DNA of 37,098 nucleotides, from the NCBI GenBank assembly GCA_049509915.1, contig JBEKZL010000042.1, forward strand, positions 1 through 37,098, read 5' to 3'. Within the stretch, counting starts at the first letter, position 1. Each line of letters begins with the position of its first letter. Positions 6,730 to 14,119 of this stretch are shown piece by piece. The translations under genes and the position numbers were made by a program. The notes beneath the pieces are model-generated. The model did no database searches. It was given only the letters and a program-made list of their open reading frames with translations, and was not told the DNA's origin. The DNA is from JBEKYD01 sp049509915. Lineage in GTDB: Bacteria > Acidobacteriota > Terriglobia > Bryobacterales > Bryobacteraceae.

Positions 6730-8271
6730 GTGGACCCGATCGAAGAGTTGCGCGCGCGCCAGCGTGCGGCGGAGCAAGGCGGCGGTCTCGAGCGCCGCCA
6801 GCGTCAGCACGAGGAGGGCAAGCTTTCGGCCCGGGAGCGCATCGAGCTTCTGCTGGACGAAGGATCTTTCGAGGAAATCGACAAGCTGGTCACCCACCGT
6901 TGCCGCGATTTCGGCATGGAACGGCAGGTGATCCCCGGCGACGGCTTTGTCACCGGCTACGGACGCATCGAAGGCCGCCTGGTTTTCGTCTTCTCTCAGG
7001 ATTTCACCGTGTTCGGCGGCTCGCTTTCGGAAACCAACGCGCAGAAGATCTGCAAGATCATGGACTTGGCGCTCAAGACCGGCGCGCCCGTGATCGGTTT
7101 GAACGATTCCGGTGGCGCGCGCATCCAGGAAGGGGTGGTGTCGCTGGCCGGTTACGCCGATATCTTCCTCAGGAATACGCTGGCCAGCGGCGTGATTCCG
7201 CAAATTTCGGCTGTGATGGGCCCGTGCGCGGGTGGCGCCGTCTATTCGCCCGCGATTACCGATTTCGTCTTCATGGTCGACCGCACCAGCTACATGTTCG
7301 TCACCGGTCCGGAGGTGATCAAGACGGTGACCCATGAGGACGTGAGCAAGGAGGAACTGGGCGGGGCCGGCACTCATAATTCGGTGAGCGGGGTGGGGCA
7401 CTTCACCGCCGCCGACGACGCCGAATGCCTGCGCATGGTGCGGCACCTCATCGGCTTCTTGCCGCAAAACAACCGGGAGGATCCGCCGCGCCGGCCCAGC
7501 GCCGACCCCATCGACCGCATGGATTCCGCCCTCGACCAAATCGTTCCGGCCGACTCCAGCCTGCCCTACGACATGAAGGACGCGATCGCGCGGGTGGTGG
7601 ACGACGGCGAGTTTTTCGAAGTGCATGAGCGTTGGGCGCGCAACATCGTGGTCGGCTTTGCCCGCATGGAGGGCCGTCCGATCGGCATTGTCGCCAACCA
7701 GCCGGCGTTTCTTGCCGGGTGTCTGGATATCGACTCCTCGGTGAAGGGCGCCCGCTTCGTCCGCTTCTGCGACGCCTTCAACATTCCGCTCCTCACTTTC
7801 GAAGATGTGCCCGGCTTTCTGCCCGGCACCGGCCAGGAATTCGGCGGCATCATCCGCCACGGCGCCAAGCTGCTTTTTGCCTTTGCCGAGGCCACCGTCC
7901 CCAAAATCACCGTCATCACCCGCAAGGCGTACGGGGGCGCGTATTGCGTCATGGGTTCCAAACACATCCGCACCGACGTCAACCTGGCGTGGCCTACGGC
8001 CGAAATCGCGGTAATGGGCGCGGAGGGCGCGGTGAACATCGTCTACCGTCGGGAACTGGCCGCGGCCGCCGACCAGGATGCCGCCCGCGCGCAGAAACTG
8101 CAAGAGTTCCGCGAACGATTCGCCAACCCCTTCCTGGCCGCCGAGCGCGGCTATGTGGACGACGTCATCGAGCCGCGCGAAACCCGCCCGCGCGTCGTCC
8201 GCGCCCTGCGCATGCTCGAAACCAAGACCGATACCATGCCGCGCAAGAAACATGGCAACATTCCCTTATGA
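6730..8271 (+). CDS. pccB: Acyl-CoA carboxylase, carboxyltransferase (beta) subunit, propionyl-CoA type
   Basis: 513 residues, normal for the family. The N terminus (IEELRARQRAAEQGGGLERR, then KLSARERIELLLDEGSFEEID) and the two crotonase-fold halves are intact. Visible are the acyl-CoA-binding NDSGGARIQEGVVSLAGYADIF, the oxyanion-hole MGPCAGGAVYSPAITDF, and in the second half DVPGFLPGTGQEFGGIIRHGAKLL and the biotin-side VITRKAYGGAYCVMGSKH. It transfers carboxyl from biotin to propionyl- or acetyl-CoA in the cytosol. The partner biotin-carboxylase/BCCP subunit is not in the window, so the complex must be completed by genes elsewhere. The GTG start lacks a Shine-Dalgarno and follows a -10-like box closely. 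Confidence 0.93.
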   Translation: MDPIEELRARQRAAEQGGGLERRQRQHEEGKLSARERIELLLDEGSFEEIDKLVTHRCRDFGMERQVIPGDGFVTGYGRIEGRLVFVFSQDFTVFGGSLSETNAQKICKIMDLALKTGAPVIGLNDSGGARIQEGVVSLAGYADIFLRNTLASGVIPQISAVMGPCAGGAVYSPAITDFVFMVDRTSYMFVTGPEVIKTVTHEDVSKEELGGAGTHNSVSGVGHFTAADDAECLRMVRHLIGFLPQNNREDPPRRPSADPIDRMDSALDQIVPADSSLPYDMKDAIARVVDDGEFFEVHERWARNIVVGFARMEGRPIGIVANQPAFLAGCLDIDSSVKGARFVRFCDAFNIPLLTFEDVPGFLPGTGQEFGGIIRHGAKLLFAFAEATVPKITVITRKAYGGAYCVMGSKHIRTDVNLAWPTAEIAVMGAEGAVNIVYRRELAAAADQDAARAQKLQEFRERFANPFLAAERGYVDDVIEPRETRPRVVRALRMLETKTDTMPRKKHGNIPL

Positions 8272-8273
8272 AA

Positions 8274-8295
8274 AGAGCTTTCCGCCGAAAGCTTT
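8274..8295 (+). terminator. Hairpin just after the carboxylase stop codon
   Basis: AGCTTTC (8276-8282), loop CGCC, GAAAGCT (8287-8293): a perfect 7-bp stem extended by a G-T and an A-T pair. It begins 3 nt after the stop codon. The stem is AT-rich and only TT follows, so it is a weak terminator candidate or an mRNA-end stabiliser. Confidence 0.35.
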
Positions 8296-8331
8296 CCAAA
8301 ACTTGTAACCGCCCGGGCATCCGACGCCATC

Positions 8332-8350
8332 TATACTGAAAAGTAAGGAG
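8332..8350 (+). promoter_or_regulatory. -10 box and ribosome binding site for the coiled-coil protein
   Basis: TATACT at 8332-8337 is a close -10 match with no clear -35. AAGGAG at 8345-8350 lies 11 nt before the GTG at 8362, so the 5' leader would be about 18 nt. Confidence 0.4.
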
Positions 8351-8361
8351 TTTTCCAAAAC

Positions 8362-9240
8362 GTGAGTCCCTCATCTTCGCCCTACGCCCCGCCGCCAGAG
8401 CACCGGTCGGGGTTGACAACCGCCCTGGTGGCCGGCGCCCTGATCGCTTTGCTGGCCGCAAATATCTATCTGTACGTTCAGATCGATCATGTGCGCGCGG
8501 ATTTGGCCAAGACGCAAGACAAGATTTCGACCGACATCGCCAATCTGCGCGACTCCTCTTCGGTTACCGTTGCGGCCCAGCAGCGCCACCTGGAAGCCTT
8601 GAAGGATGAATTGTCTGCCGCGCGCGAGCAGGCTCGCAACATGTCGAGCCAGGCCAAAGTGGAAGCGCAGGCGCACGCCGATTCCCTGGCTAAGCAGATC
8701 CAGGCCGAGGAAGCGCAGATGAATCGCAAGGTCGCCGGCCAGATCAGCGACGTGCAGCAACAGGCCACCGCTGCCAATGCCAAGATCGCCGATGTTTCCA
8801 CCGATGTGGGCACCGTCAAGACGCAGGTCACCCAAACCCAGTCGGAGCTCGATAAGACCATTGCCGACCTGAAGTCGGTGCGCGGCGACCTCGGCGTGCA
8901 GAGCGGCCTGATCGCCACTAACGGCAACGAACTGGAGGCCCTGAAGCGTCTGGGCCAGCGCAACTACATCGATATCAAGCTGGGCAAGACCAAGCAGCCG
9001 CAGCGCTTTGGGGATATCACCCTGAAACTCGATGCCGCGGACGTGAAGCGCAACAAATATAGCGTTTACGTCATGGCCGACGACAAGCAGACCCTGAAAA
9101 AGGACAAGAGCATTAACGAACCGGTCCAGTTCTACACTGTCAAAGGCGGCCACATCCCGTACGAGATTGTCATCAACAAAGTGAACAAGAACGAGATCGT
9201 CGGTTACCTGTCTACGCCGAAAGAAACCGCGTCGCGCTGA
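8362..9240 (+). CDS. Membrane-anchored coiled-coil protein of unknown function
   Basis: 292 residues from a GTG with AAGGAG 11 nt upstream. A short Pro/Ser-rich cytoplasmic tail is followed by one membrane helix (about 19-39, LTTALVAGALIALLAANIYLYV). A long Ala/Gln/Lys-rich coiled coil follows (about 45-185, with repeated 'Dv.t.V..vktQ' heptads as in chemoreceptor or apolipoprotein-like rods). A conserved-looking C-terminal domain of about 100 residues (ITLKLDAADVKRNKYSVYVM…) ends the protein. Topology suggests the coiled coil projects outside the cytoplasm. I do not recognise the family. Its location after the carboxylase gives no functional hint, since it has its own promoter. Confidence 0.7.
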   Translation: MSPSSSPYAPPPEHRSGLTTALVAGALIALLAANIYLYVQIDHVRADLAKTQDKISTDIANLRDSSSVTVAAQQRHLEALKDELSAAREQARNMSSQAKVEAQAHADSLAKQIQAEEAQMNRKVAGQISDVQQQATAANAKIADVSTDVGTVKTQVTQTQSELDKTIADLKSVRGDLGVQSGLIATNGNELEALKRLGQRNYIDIKLGKTKQPQRFGDITLKLDAADVKRNKYSVYVMADDKQTLKKDKSINEPVQFYTVKGGHIPYEIVINKVNKNEIVGYLSTPKETASR

Positions 9241-9253
9241 CAGCACTCTCAAC

Positions 9254-9286
9254 GGTCAGCCAGAGAGCACTGGCTGCGAGCTGACC
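9254..9286. terminator. Hairpin between convergent genes (possible bidirectional terminator)
   Basis: GGTCAGC (9254-9260) pairs with GCTGACC (9280-9286), with an inner CAG/CTG pairing around AGAGCA. It sits between the stop codons of two convergent genes. No T run follows on either side, so intrinsic termination would be weak. The CTGA/TCAG composition resembles the microrepeats at 4503 and 22904. Confidence 0.4.
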
Positions 9287-9300
9287 GCGGAGGGGCTCCC

Positions 9301-10494
9301 CTACTGCACCGTGTAAGTCAATCCGGTGGTGAACTGAAACGAGTTCTTGCGGAAACCAGACGGTGGATTGTTCAGGAAACTGTCGGTCGTCCCGGTGGTA
9401 AAGCCCAGTCGCTTATAAAGCGGAACCGTCAGCGAGGCTCGCGCCGAACTCATGGATGCGTCCAGGCTATTCCAAGTGGGAGTGGCCGTAAACTGCTCGA
9501 GGAAAACGATTCCCTTGCCGAACTTCCTGGTGTAGTTTTCGGCGAACGTCGATGCCACCAGGTTCTGATTCAGGCTGGGGTTGCTGCCCACCGTCGAAGC
9601 CAGGAAACCCTGGCGCAGATAGCTCGCGCTGACCTTGAAATCCAAAGTCTCGTTGGCTTTCTTGACCACCGTGCGGCCCACACCTCCGCCATAGGTTTGC
9701 CGAAGGCGGAGGCCTTGGGAAAAGTTGTGATCGAAGGCCCCTTGCACGAATACATAGCCCTTCGACGATGGAAAGTACTGGTCGCGCTCCGCGTCGAAGT
9801 GCACGATTTGAGTTTTCACATTGGCCGAGCCGGGCTGTGAAACCAGGCCGTCGGCCGCATTGAAATCCACCGCCGTTCGGTCGCGCGCATCGATCCAGTT
9901 TTCGGTCGGGATGGCCCGCACCAGATTGAACGATCCGGTGAACGTGCGGCTTTCCTGGGTAGCCTCCACCAGCGCCGCGCCGGCTGTCACCGCGCCCTTC
10001 CAGGCCTCGAGGAATCCCGGTGCCTCATAGATCGCTTTATCGAGTTCCGCCGCGCCCACCACGTGCGCGGCGTCGGCCACGGGCACCGTCTCCGGCTGCG
10101 CCGGGGCGGCCGGGGTCACGGTGAGTTTCTGATCGGCCTCCGCCAGGGTGCCCTCCGGGATGCCCTTTTCGTCCGTATGGCGGTTGATCGGAACGTCCTT
10201 GCGCACTACCGCATAACGCCTCGAGGTCTTCAACTCCTTCACGTTGGCCCAATTCGTGTTGACGTCGCCCAATATGTCGCTATGAAACGTTACCGAGCCG
10301 GCACTCGAGCGAACGAAGTGTCCCATCAGCGTCTCGCCGTCCTTTAACACCAGCACGTCCGGCGCCGGCTTCGGCTTGGAGTCGGGCTTGGCCCCTGGTT
10401 TGACCGGAGGAGTTTGCCCCGCAACCACCGACGGCAAACCCAGCCAGATCGAAAACATCAGAAACATTGGAAATCGCCAGCGAGAAGGATTCAT
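9301..10494 (-). CDS. DUF481 outer-membrane beta-barrel protein
   Basis: 397 residues. A signal peptide (…MFLMFSIWLGLPSVVAGQ) and a Pro/Lys linker precede an SH3-like strand region DVLVLKDGETLMGHFVRSSAGSV (about 47-70). A Pro/Ala linker then leads to a DUF481 (YdiY, 'salt-induced outer membrane protein') barrel from about residue 170. It has alternating amphipathic strands (GAALVEATQESRTFTGSFNL, YVFVQGAFDHN) and a C-terminal strand FQFTTGLTYTVQ. It is expected in the outer membrane; physiological role is unknown. TTAAAT (10502-10507) ends 7 nt before the ATG, and no clear Shine-Dalgarno is seen, so a leaderless message is possible. Confidence 0.8.
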   Translation of the reverse strand: MNPSRWRFPMFLMFSIWLGLPSVVAGQTPPVKPGAKPDSKPKPAPDVLVLKDGETLMGHFVRSSAGSVTFHSDILGDVNTNWANVKELKTSRRYAVVRKDVPINRHTDEKGIPEGTLAEADQKLTVTPAAPAQPETVPVADAAHVVGAAELDKAIYEAPGFLEAWKGAVTAGAALVEATQESRTFTGSFNLVRAIPTENWIDARDRTAVDFNAADGLVSQPGSANVKTQIVHFDAERDQYFPSSKGYVFVQGAFDHNFSQGLRLRQTYGGGVGRTVVKKANETLDFKVSASYLRQGFLASTVGSNPSLNQNLVASTFAENYTRKFGKGIVFLEQFTATPTWNSLDASMSSARASLTVPLYKRLGFTTGTTDSFLNNPPSGFRKNSFQFTTGLTYTVQ

Positions 10495-10590
10495 GGCCGA
10501 GATTTAAGGCTAGCAAAACCGTTGCGCCAGTAGCCACGCGTGCACGCCCCCCGGCGCCCCTCCCCGCCCGGCGAAACGTAGTCTGCTCAC

Positions 10591-10619
10591 AAAAAAGGCG
10601 GCCGGAAACGCCGGCCGCC
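10591..10619 (-). terminator. Rho-independent terminator of the BON-domain gene
   Basis: On the minus strand a GC-only 9-bp stem, GGCGGCCGG with CCGGCCGCC (10597-10619), is followed directly by TTTTTT (10596-10591). It starts 27 nt after the stop of the BON gene. This is the clearest intrinsic terminator in the window. Confidence 0.85.
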
Positions 10620-10645
10620 ATCGGTAGAGGTGACTCTGCAACCCA

Positions 10646-11197
10646 TCAGCTTTTCTTGTTCGATGCATGCTCCACCTGCAAGCGATTGTCCACCGCTCCA
10701 AAGCTTAACGACTGCGATGCCCGCAACCCGGCAATCTGCTTTTCCATGTCGCTGTTCACCGTTCCCGCCAGGGTCACGTGGCCGTTATCGACGATAATAT
10801 GGATCGGCGCCCGTCCCATGCCGGCGTAGCGCGACAGCGCCGGGTCCCGGTAGATGGCGTTGGCAATTGTCCGGCGCAGACGGTCGTCGAAATCCGACAA
10901 CGGCAGGACTTTGATGTTATCGGCCACGCTGACCACGCCTGGCACCTTACTTACCAGACGCTCGATATCTTGTTTCTTGAAAGGTTGAGAGACCGCGCCG
11001 CTCAGTTCCACCTGGCCGTTCGCAACCGTGAACTCGAGGTCGTCCCATAGCGTGTAGTAAGGGTACATGAGTATCTGATGAGTCACGCCGCGAGCGACTT
11101 GCGCATCGTCGGCCGCCAACGCGGCGCCCCCCAGCCACGACAACCCTGCCAGCAGCGCTCCCGCCGCCAATATCCGGTTCCGAATTCCTCTCTTCAT
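10646..11197 (-). CDS. Secreted/periplasmic protein with two BON domains
   Basis: From the ATG at 11197 (AGGAGG 10 nt upstream) the product is 183 residues with a signal peptide (MKRGIRNR, hydrophobic core, cleavage after AALA). Two BON domains follow (about 30-95 and 100-175), each with the alpha-beta core and 'V..G.V.LsG.v' signature (NGQVELSGAVSQPF and NGHVTLAGTVNSDM). BON domains in OsmY-like proteins bind membranes or phospholipids under osmotic stress; a periplasmic envelope role is inferred. The longer open frame upstream to 11308 would bury the signal peptide and Shine-Dalgarno, so it was rejected. A strong terminator follows. Confidence 0.85.
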   Translation of the reverse strand: MKRGIRNRILAAGALLAGLSWLGGAALAADDAQVARGVTHQILMYPYYTLWDDLEFTVANGQVELSGAVSQPFKKQDIERLVSKVPGVVSVADNIKVLPLSDFDDRLRRTIANAIYRDPALSRYAGMGRAPIHIIVDNGHVTLAGTVNSDMEKQIAGLRASQSLSFGAVDNRLQVEHASNKKS

Positions 11198-11334
11198 GAC
11201 TTTCTGTCCTCCTGCACCGTTAGACAGACCACGCGCCCGACAGGTTTCAGGGCAACCTCGTCCCGAAACTAACGGGTCTCTTTCCCGGCGCACTCCGTGA
11301 GTGTTCATACAGACCTGCCGCTGGGCACCCGGAT

Positions 11335-12990
11335 ATGCTGAAACTTATGCGATTCCTGTGCGGCATCTTCGCGCTGGGCACATTCTTCGCGGCGTGGTGC
11401 CAGCCCTCCATCACCAGCGGTGGCGTGGTGAATGACGCGAGTTATTTTGGCAAAGGTACGGTGGGTGGTGGAATCGCGGAGGGCAGTCTGTTCGCAATTT
11501 TCGGTAAGGGTTTCGGACCATCCGGGGTGATTTCGACGGCCGCCGGTTTCCCTCTCGGCACGACGCTGGCCAGCGTCTCGGTAGATATTCACACGGGTGG
11601 AGGCGTACTGAGCGCCCTGCCGCTCTACGTCGCCACCGGACAGATCGGCGCTATCCTGCCCTCCGCCACGCCACTCGGCAGCGCCACCGTGGTGGTGAAT
11701 AACAACGGGTCCGCCAGTCAACCGGAGCCCATCACAGTCGTCGCCGGTAACTTCGGCCTCTTCTCCGTCAACCAGGCGGGCACCGGACCTGCAGCCGCTC
11801 AAAATGCCGCCGCCGATGGCAGCGTCACTTTGAACACCCCCATGAATTCCGCGCAGCCGGGCCAGACCGTTGTCTTGTGGGGCACCGGCGCCGGACCGGT
11901 ATCCGGCAATGAAGCCGCCGGCCCTCTTCCCGGCAACATGAGCGGTTTGCACTACACCGTCTACGTCGGCGGCATTCCGGCCGCGGTTCAATACGTCGGC
12001 CGCTCGGGTTGCTGCGCCGGCATCGACCAGATCAATATCGTCGTCCCCACCAACAGTGTTACCGGCTGCTACGTTCCCGTGGTCGTGACCGGGCCGGCGC
12101 TGGCCGGTACGCCGCAAAACACGCAAATTCCCGCCGACCACGCGGTCAGCAATTTTACCACCCTCTCGATCTCGGCCAATGGCGGGGCGTGCACCGACGC
12201 CAGTGGGCTGAGCGCGGCGCAACTGGCGCGGTCCGAAGCGGCCGGCGTCATGACATTCGGCGCGCTGTCATTCGAGCGCGCGCCGCAGCGTTTGACACCC
12301 GCGACTATCGATAGCATGGCGGGCGGTTTTGGCAGCTACACCCCATCCGCGTTCCTCCAGACGCAAGGAATTTTCGGCCTTCCCGCCCCCGGTACCTGCG
12401 TGAGTTCTCCCATGCCGCTCAGCCAGAGCGCCCCGGTGGACCCGGCTCTCAACGACTCCCTCCAAGCCGGAGCTACGCTCACCATCAGTGGAGCCGCGGG
12501 CTCGCGTCAGGCGACTCGCAATGCCGCCGGCTCATACGATGGCGCCTTGGGCTCGGCGTCCGGCGCACCACCCTTTCTCAATCCTGGCCAGTTTACGGTT
12601 TCCAACGGCAGCGGCGGTAGCGATGTCGGCCCCTTCACAGCGCAGTTCGAAATGCCCGCCGCGCTCACCTGGACCAACAGCGCCGCCAACTTCCAGAATG
12701 TCGCCTCGCCCATTCTCAACTGGAGTGGCGGCGGCAGCGGCACGCTGGCGGTGATCACCTCGGTTACGTTCAATGACGATGCCGGCTTTTTCGCCCTCTG
12801 CACCGCCGATTCCGCCGCCGGCAGTTTCACGGTTCCGCTCTACGCCTATCAGGGCAACATCCTGCTGACCTCCGCCGCGCCCAGTCTGCTCTCGCTCGGC
12901 GCCAGCACGGTGTCATCGTTTTCCGGCGGCTCCCTAAGCGCCGGCTTCGTCTGGGCTCTTGCCATGAATCCCGGCGTGTATGTGCAATAG
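11335..12990 (+). CDS. Exported protein with TIGR03437 (Solibacter C-terminal) domain
   Basis: 551 residues with a signal peptide (MLKLMRFLCGIFALGTFFAAWC; an ATG 12 nt downstream at 11347 is an equally good start). Residues about 20-240 form the TIGR03437-type module widespread in Solibacter-group exported proteins. Hallmarks are GSLFAIFGKGFGPSG, FGLFSVNQAGTGPAAAQN, GQTVVLWGTGAGPV, VYVGGIPAAVQYVG and IDQINIVVP. The remaining 300 residues are Ser/Gly/Ala-rich beta-strand sequence without a recognised domain. It is probably extracellular or cell-surface; function is unknown. It is divergent from the BON gene, so the 137-bp gap carries both promoters (CATACA at 11306-11311 is a weak -10). No Shine-Dalgarno precedes either ATG. 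Confidence 0.82.
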   Translation: MLKLMRFLCGIFALGTFFAAWCQPSITSGGVVNDASYFGKGTVGGGIAEGSLFAIFGKGFGPSGVISTAAGFPLGTTLASVSVDIHTGGGVLSALPLYVATGQIGAILPSATPLGSATVVVNNNGSASQPEPITVVAGNFGLFSVNQAGTGPAAAQNAAADGSVTLNTPMNSAQPGQTVVLWGTGAGPVSGNEAAGPLPGNMSGLHYTVYVGGIPAAVQYVGRSGCCAGIDQINIVVPTNSVTGCYVPVVVTGPALAGTPQNTQIPADHAVSNFTTLSISANGGACTDASGLSAAQLARSEAAGVMTFGALSFERAPQRLTPATIDSMAGGFGSYTPSAFLQTQGIFGLPAPGTCVSSPMPLSQSAPVDPALNDSLQAGATLTISGAAGSRQATRNAAGSYDGALGSASGAPPFLNPGQFTVSNGSGGSDVGPFTAQFEMPAALTWTNSAANFQNVASPILNWSGGGSGTLAVITSVTFNDDAGFFALCTADSAAGSFTVPLYAYQGNILLTSAAPSLLSLGASTVSSFSGGSLSAGFVWALAMNPGVYVQ

Positions 12991-13039
12991 CGGCCGCGCA
13001 GACTAATCTCCACCGGCGAAAGGCCACCACGGCGAGTAT

Positions 13040-13056
13040 CCAGACCGTCGGTCTGG
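13040..13056. terminator. Perfect hairpin between convergent genes
   Basis: CCAGACC (13040-13046), loop GTC, GGTCTGG (13050-13056). It lies between the stop codons at 12990 and 13061 and could end transcription from both sides, although no T tract is present. Confidence 0.4.
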
Positions 13057-13060
13057 GTCA

Positions 13061-13927
13061 CTAGCGGCGCAAATACTCAGCCAGGGAATGCAACTGGTCG
13101 ACGTGATCGGGCGCGGAATTGCCCGCGAAGCCAAGCAGGTGGAAACCGCCCCGCCGCACGTCGCTGAGTTGTTGCGTGCCCATCGGTCCCCGACGGACCA
13201 CCTCGCGGCGGTGCAGCCCTAGCTGTTCCAGTAGATAGTCGGCGGTCTCGGTGGTGCTGGCGAACGTGCCGGGGAAGATCTCGGAGTGGGTCACGAGCAT
13301 GCGCTTGCGCCCGGCCACGGCGTCTCGGGCGAAACGAAGGAAGATCTGCAGCGGTTCGGGATCGACGGTGCTCTCGGTGGGGCCTGGCTTGCCGCTTGGG
13401 TAATCGGTGTGCAGTCCGTCGATCAAGATGACGCGATGAATGCGGGCGTAGTTCTCCGGAACAAGCAGGATGGCGCGCACGGCGCCGTAACCGGCGCTCC
13501 ATGCGCTCAGAGTAATCGTGGAGAACCGGACCTTGGCAGCGGTTTCGGCTTCCCGCAAGAGAAGGTTGAACCGTCCCGGATCCTGGAATGGCTTTGCGTA
13601 TGCGGATGAACCCGAACCCAATTGGACCGTGATGACCGCGGCGTGGCCATAGCGTGCGGCAGCCACCTCCGCGACCCACGGGTCGCCGTGGAAATGAACC
13701 AGCAAGGGCAGCTCGCGGCGGTGCGCCAGATGCGCAGGAATGAAGAGCGTGCCGAGTTCCACTTTGAAGCGGCGGCCGCGAGGGGTTGATTGCTGAAGGC
13801 GCGGGTGTGCGCGAGTATGCTCCACCAGGGGAGACGGGTTCTGCGATTGCTGGGCCAGCACGGGCAGAGCGAGGAAGACAAGCAGGCAGAGCACGCGGAG
13901 ATGGTAGCGGGTTTTCGTTTGCACCAT
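13061..13927 (-). CDS. Secreted alpha/beta-hydrolase-like protein
   Basis: From the ATG at 13927 the product is 288 residues with a signal peptide (MVQTKTRYHLRVLCLLVFLALPVLAQ). Alpha/beta-hydrolase features follow: LPLLVHFHGDPW (oxyanion region, about 75-87), a nucleophile elbow SAWSAGYGAVRA (Ser about 140), VILIDGLHTDYP, and a late histidine (DHVDQLHSLAEYL). The elbow departs from strict GxSxG (A-W-S-A-G), so catalytic competence is likely but unproven. The frame is open upstream to 14119, but that stretch is Arg/Pro-rich shadow sequence and would place the signal peptide internally. Substrate is unknown. Confidence 0.7.
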   Translation of the reverse strand: MVQTKTRYHLRVLCLLVFLALPVLAQQSQNPSPLVEHTRAHPRLQQSTPRGRRFKVELGTLFIPAHLAHRRELPLLVHFHGDPWVAEVAAARYGHAAVITVQLGSGSSAYAKPFQDPGRFNLLLREAETAAKVRFSTITLSAWSAGYGAVRAILLVPENYARIHRVILIDGLHTDYPSGKPGPTESTVDPEPLQIFLRFARDAVAGRKRMLVTHSEIFPGTFASTTETADYLLEQLGLHRREVVRRGPMGTQQLSDVRRGGFHLLGFAGNSAPDHVDQLHSLAEYLRR

Positions 13928-14119
13928 AGAACATAGCACGCCGCCGTCCGCCTGATAGACGAGCAGAAGCTGCGTTCGACTAACGCAGCCACGCGCCTGC
14001 GCAGGAGTTTGCGCCGGGCGCGGGGCGGTTGCCGGCGCGTCGTCGAACCTGGTGGACCGCGGCGGAAGTAGCCCTTGCCGCTGAGGTCTGAGGCGAATGC
14101 GTTTCAAGTTCGGCCGCAC

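Noticed and set aside
6487..8253. Long antisense open frame (about 588 codons) across the carboxylase gene
   Set aside because: It mirrors pccB. High GC at third positions removes stop codons on the opposite strand, and the translation is His/Gly/Arg-rich with no recognisable domain.
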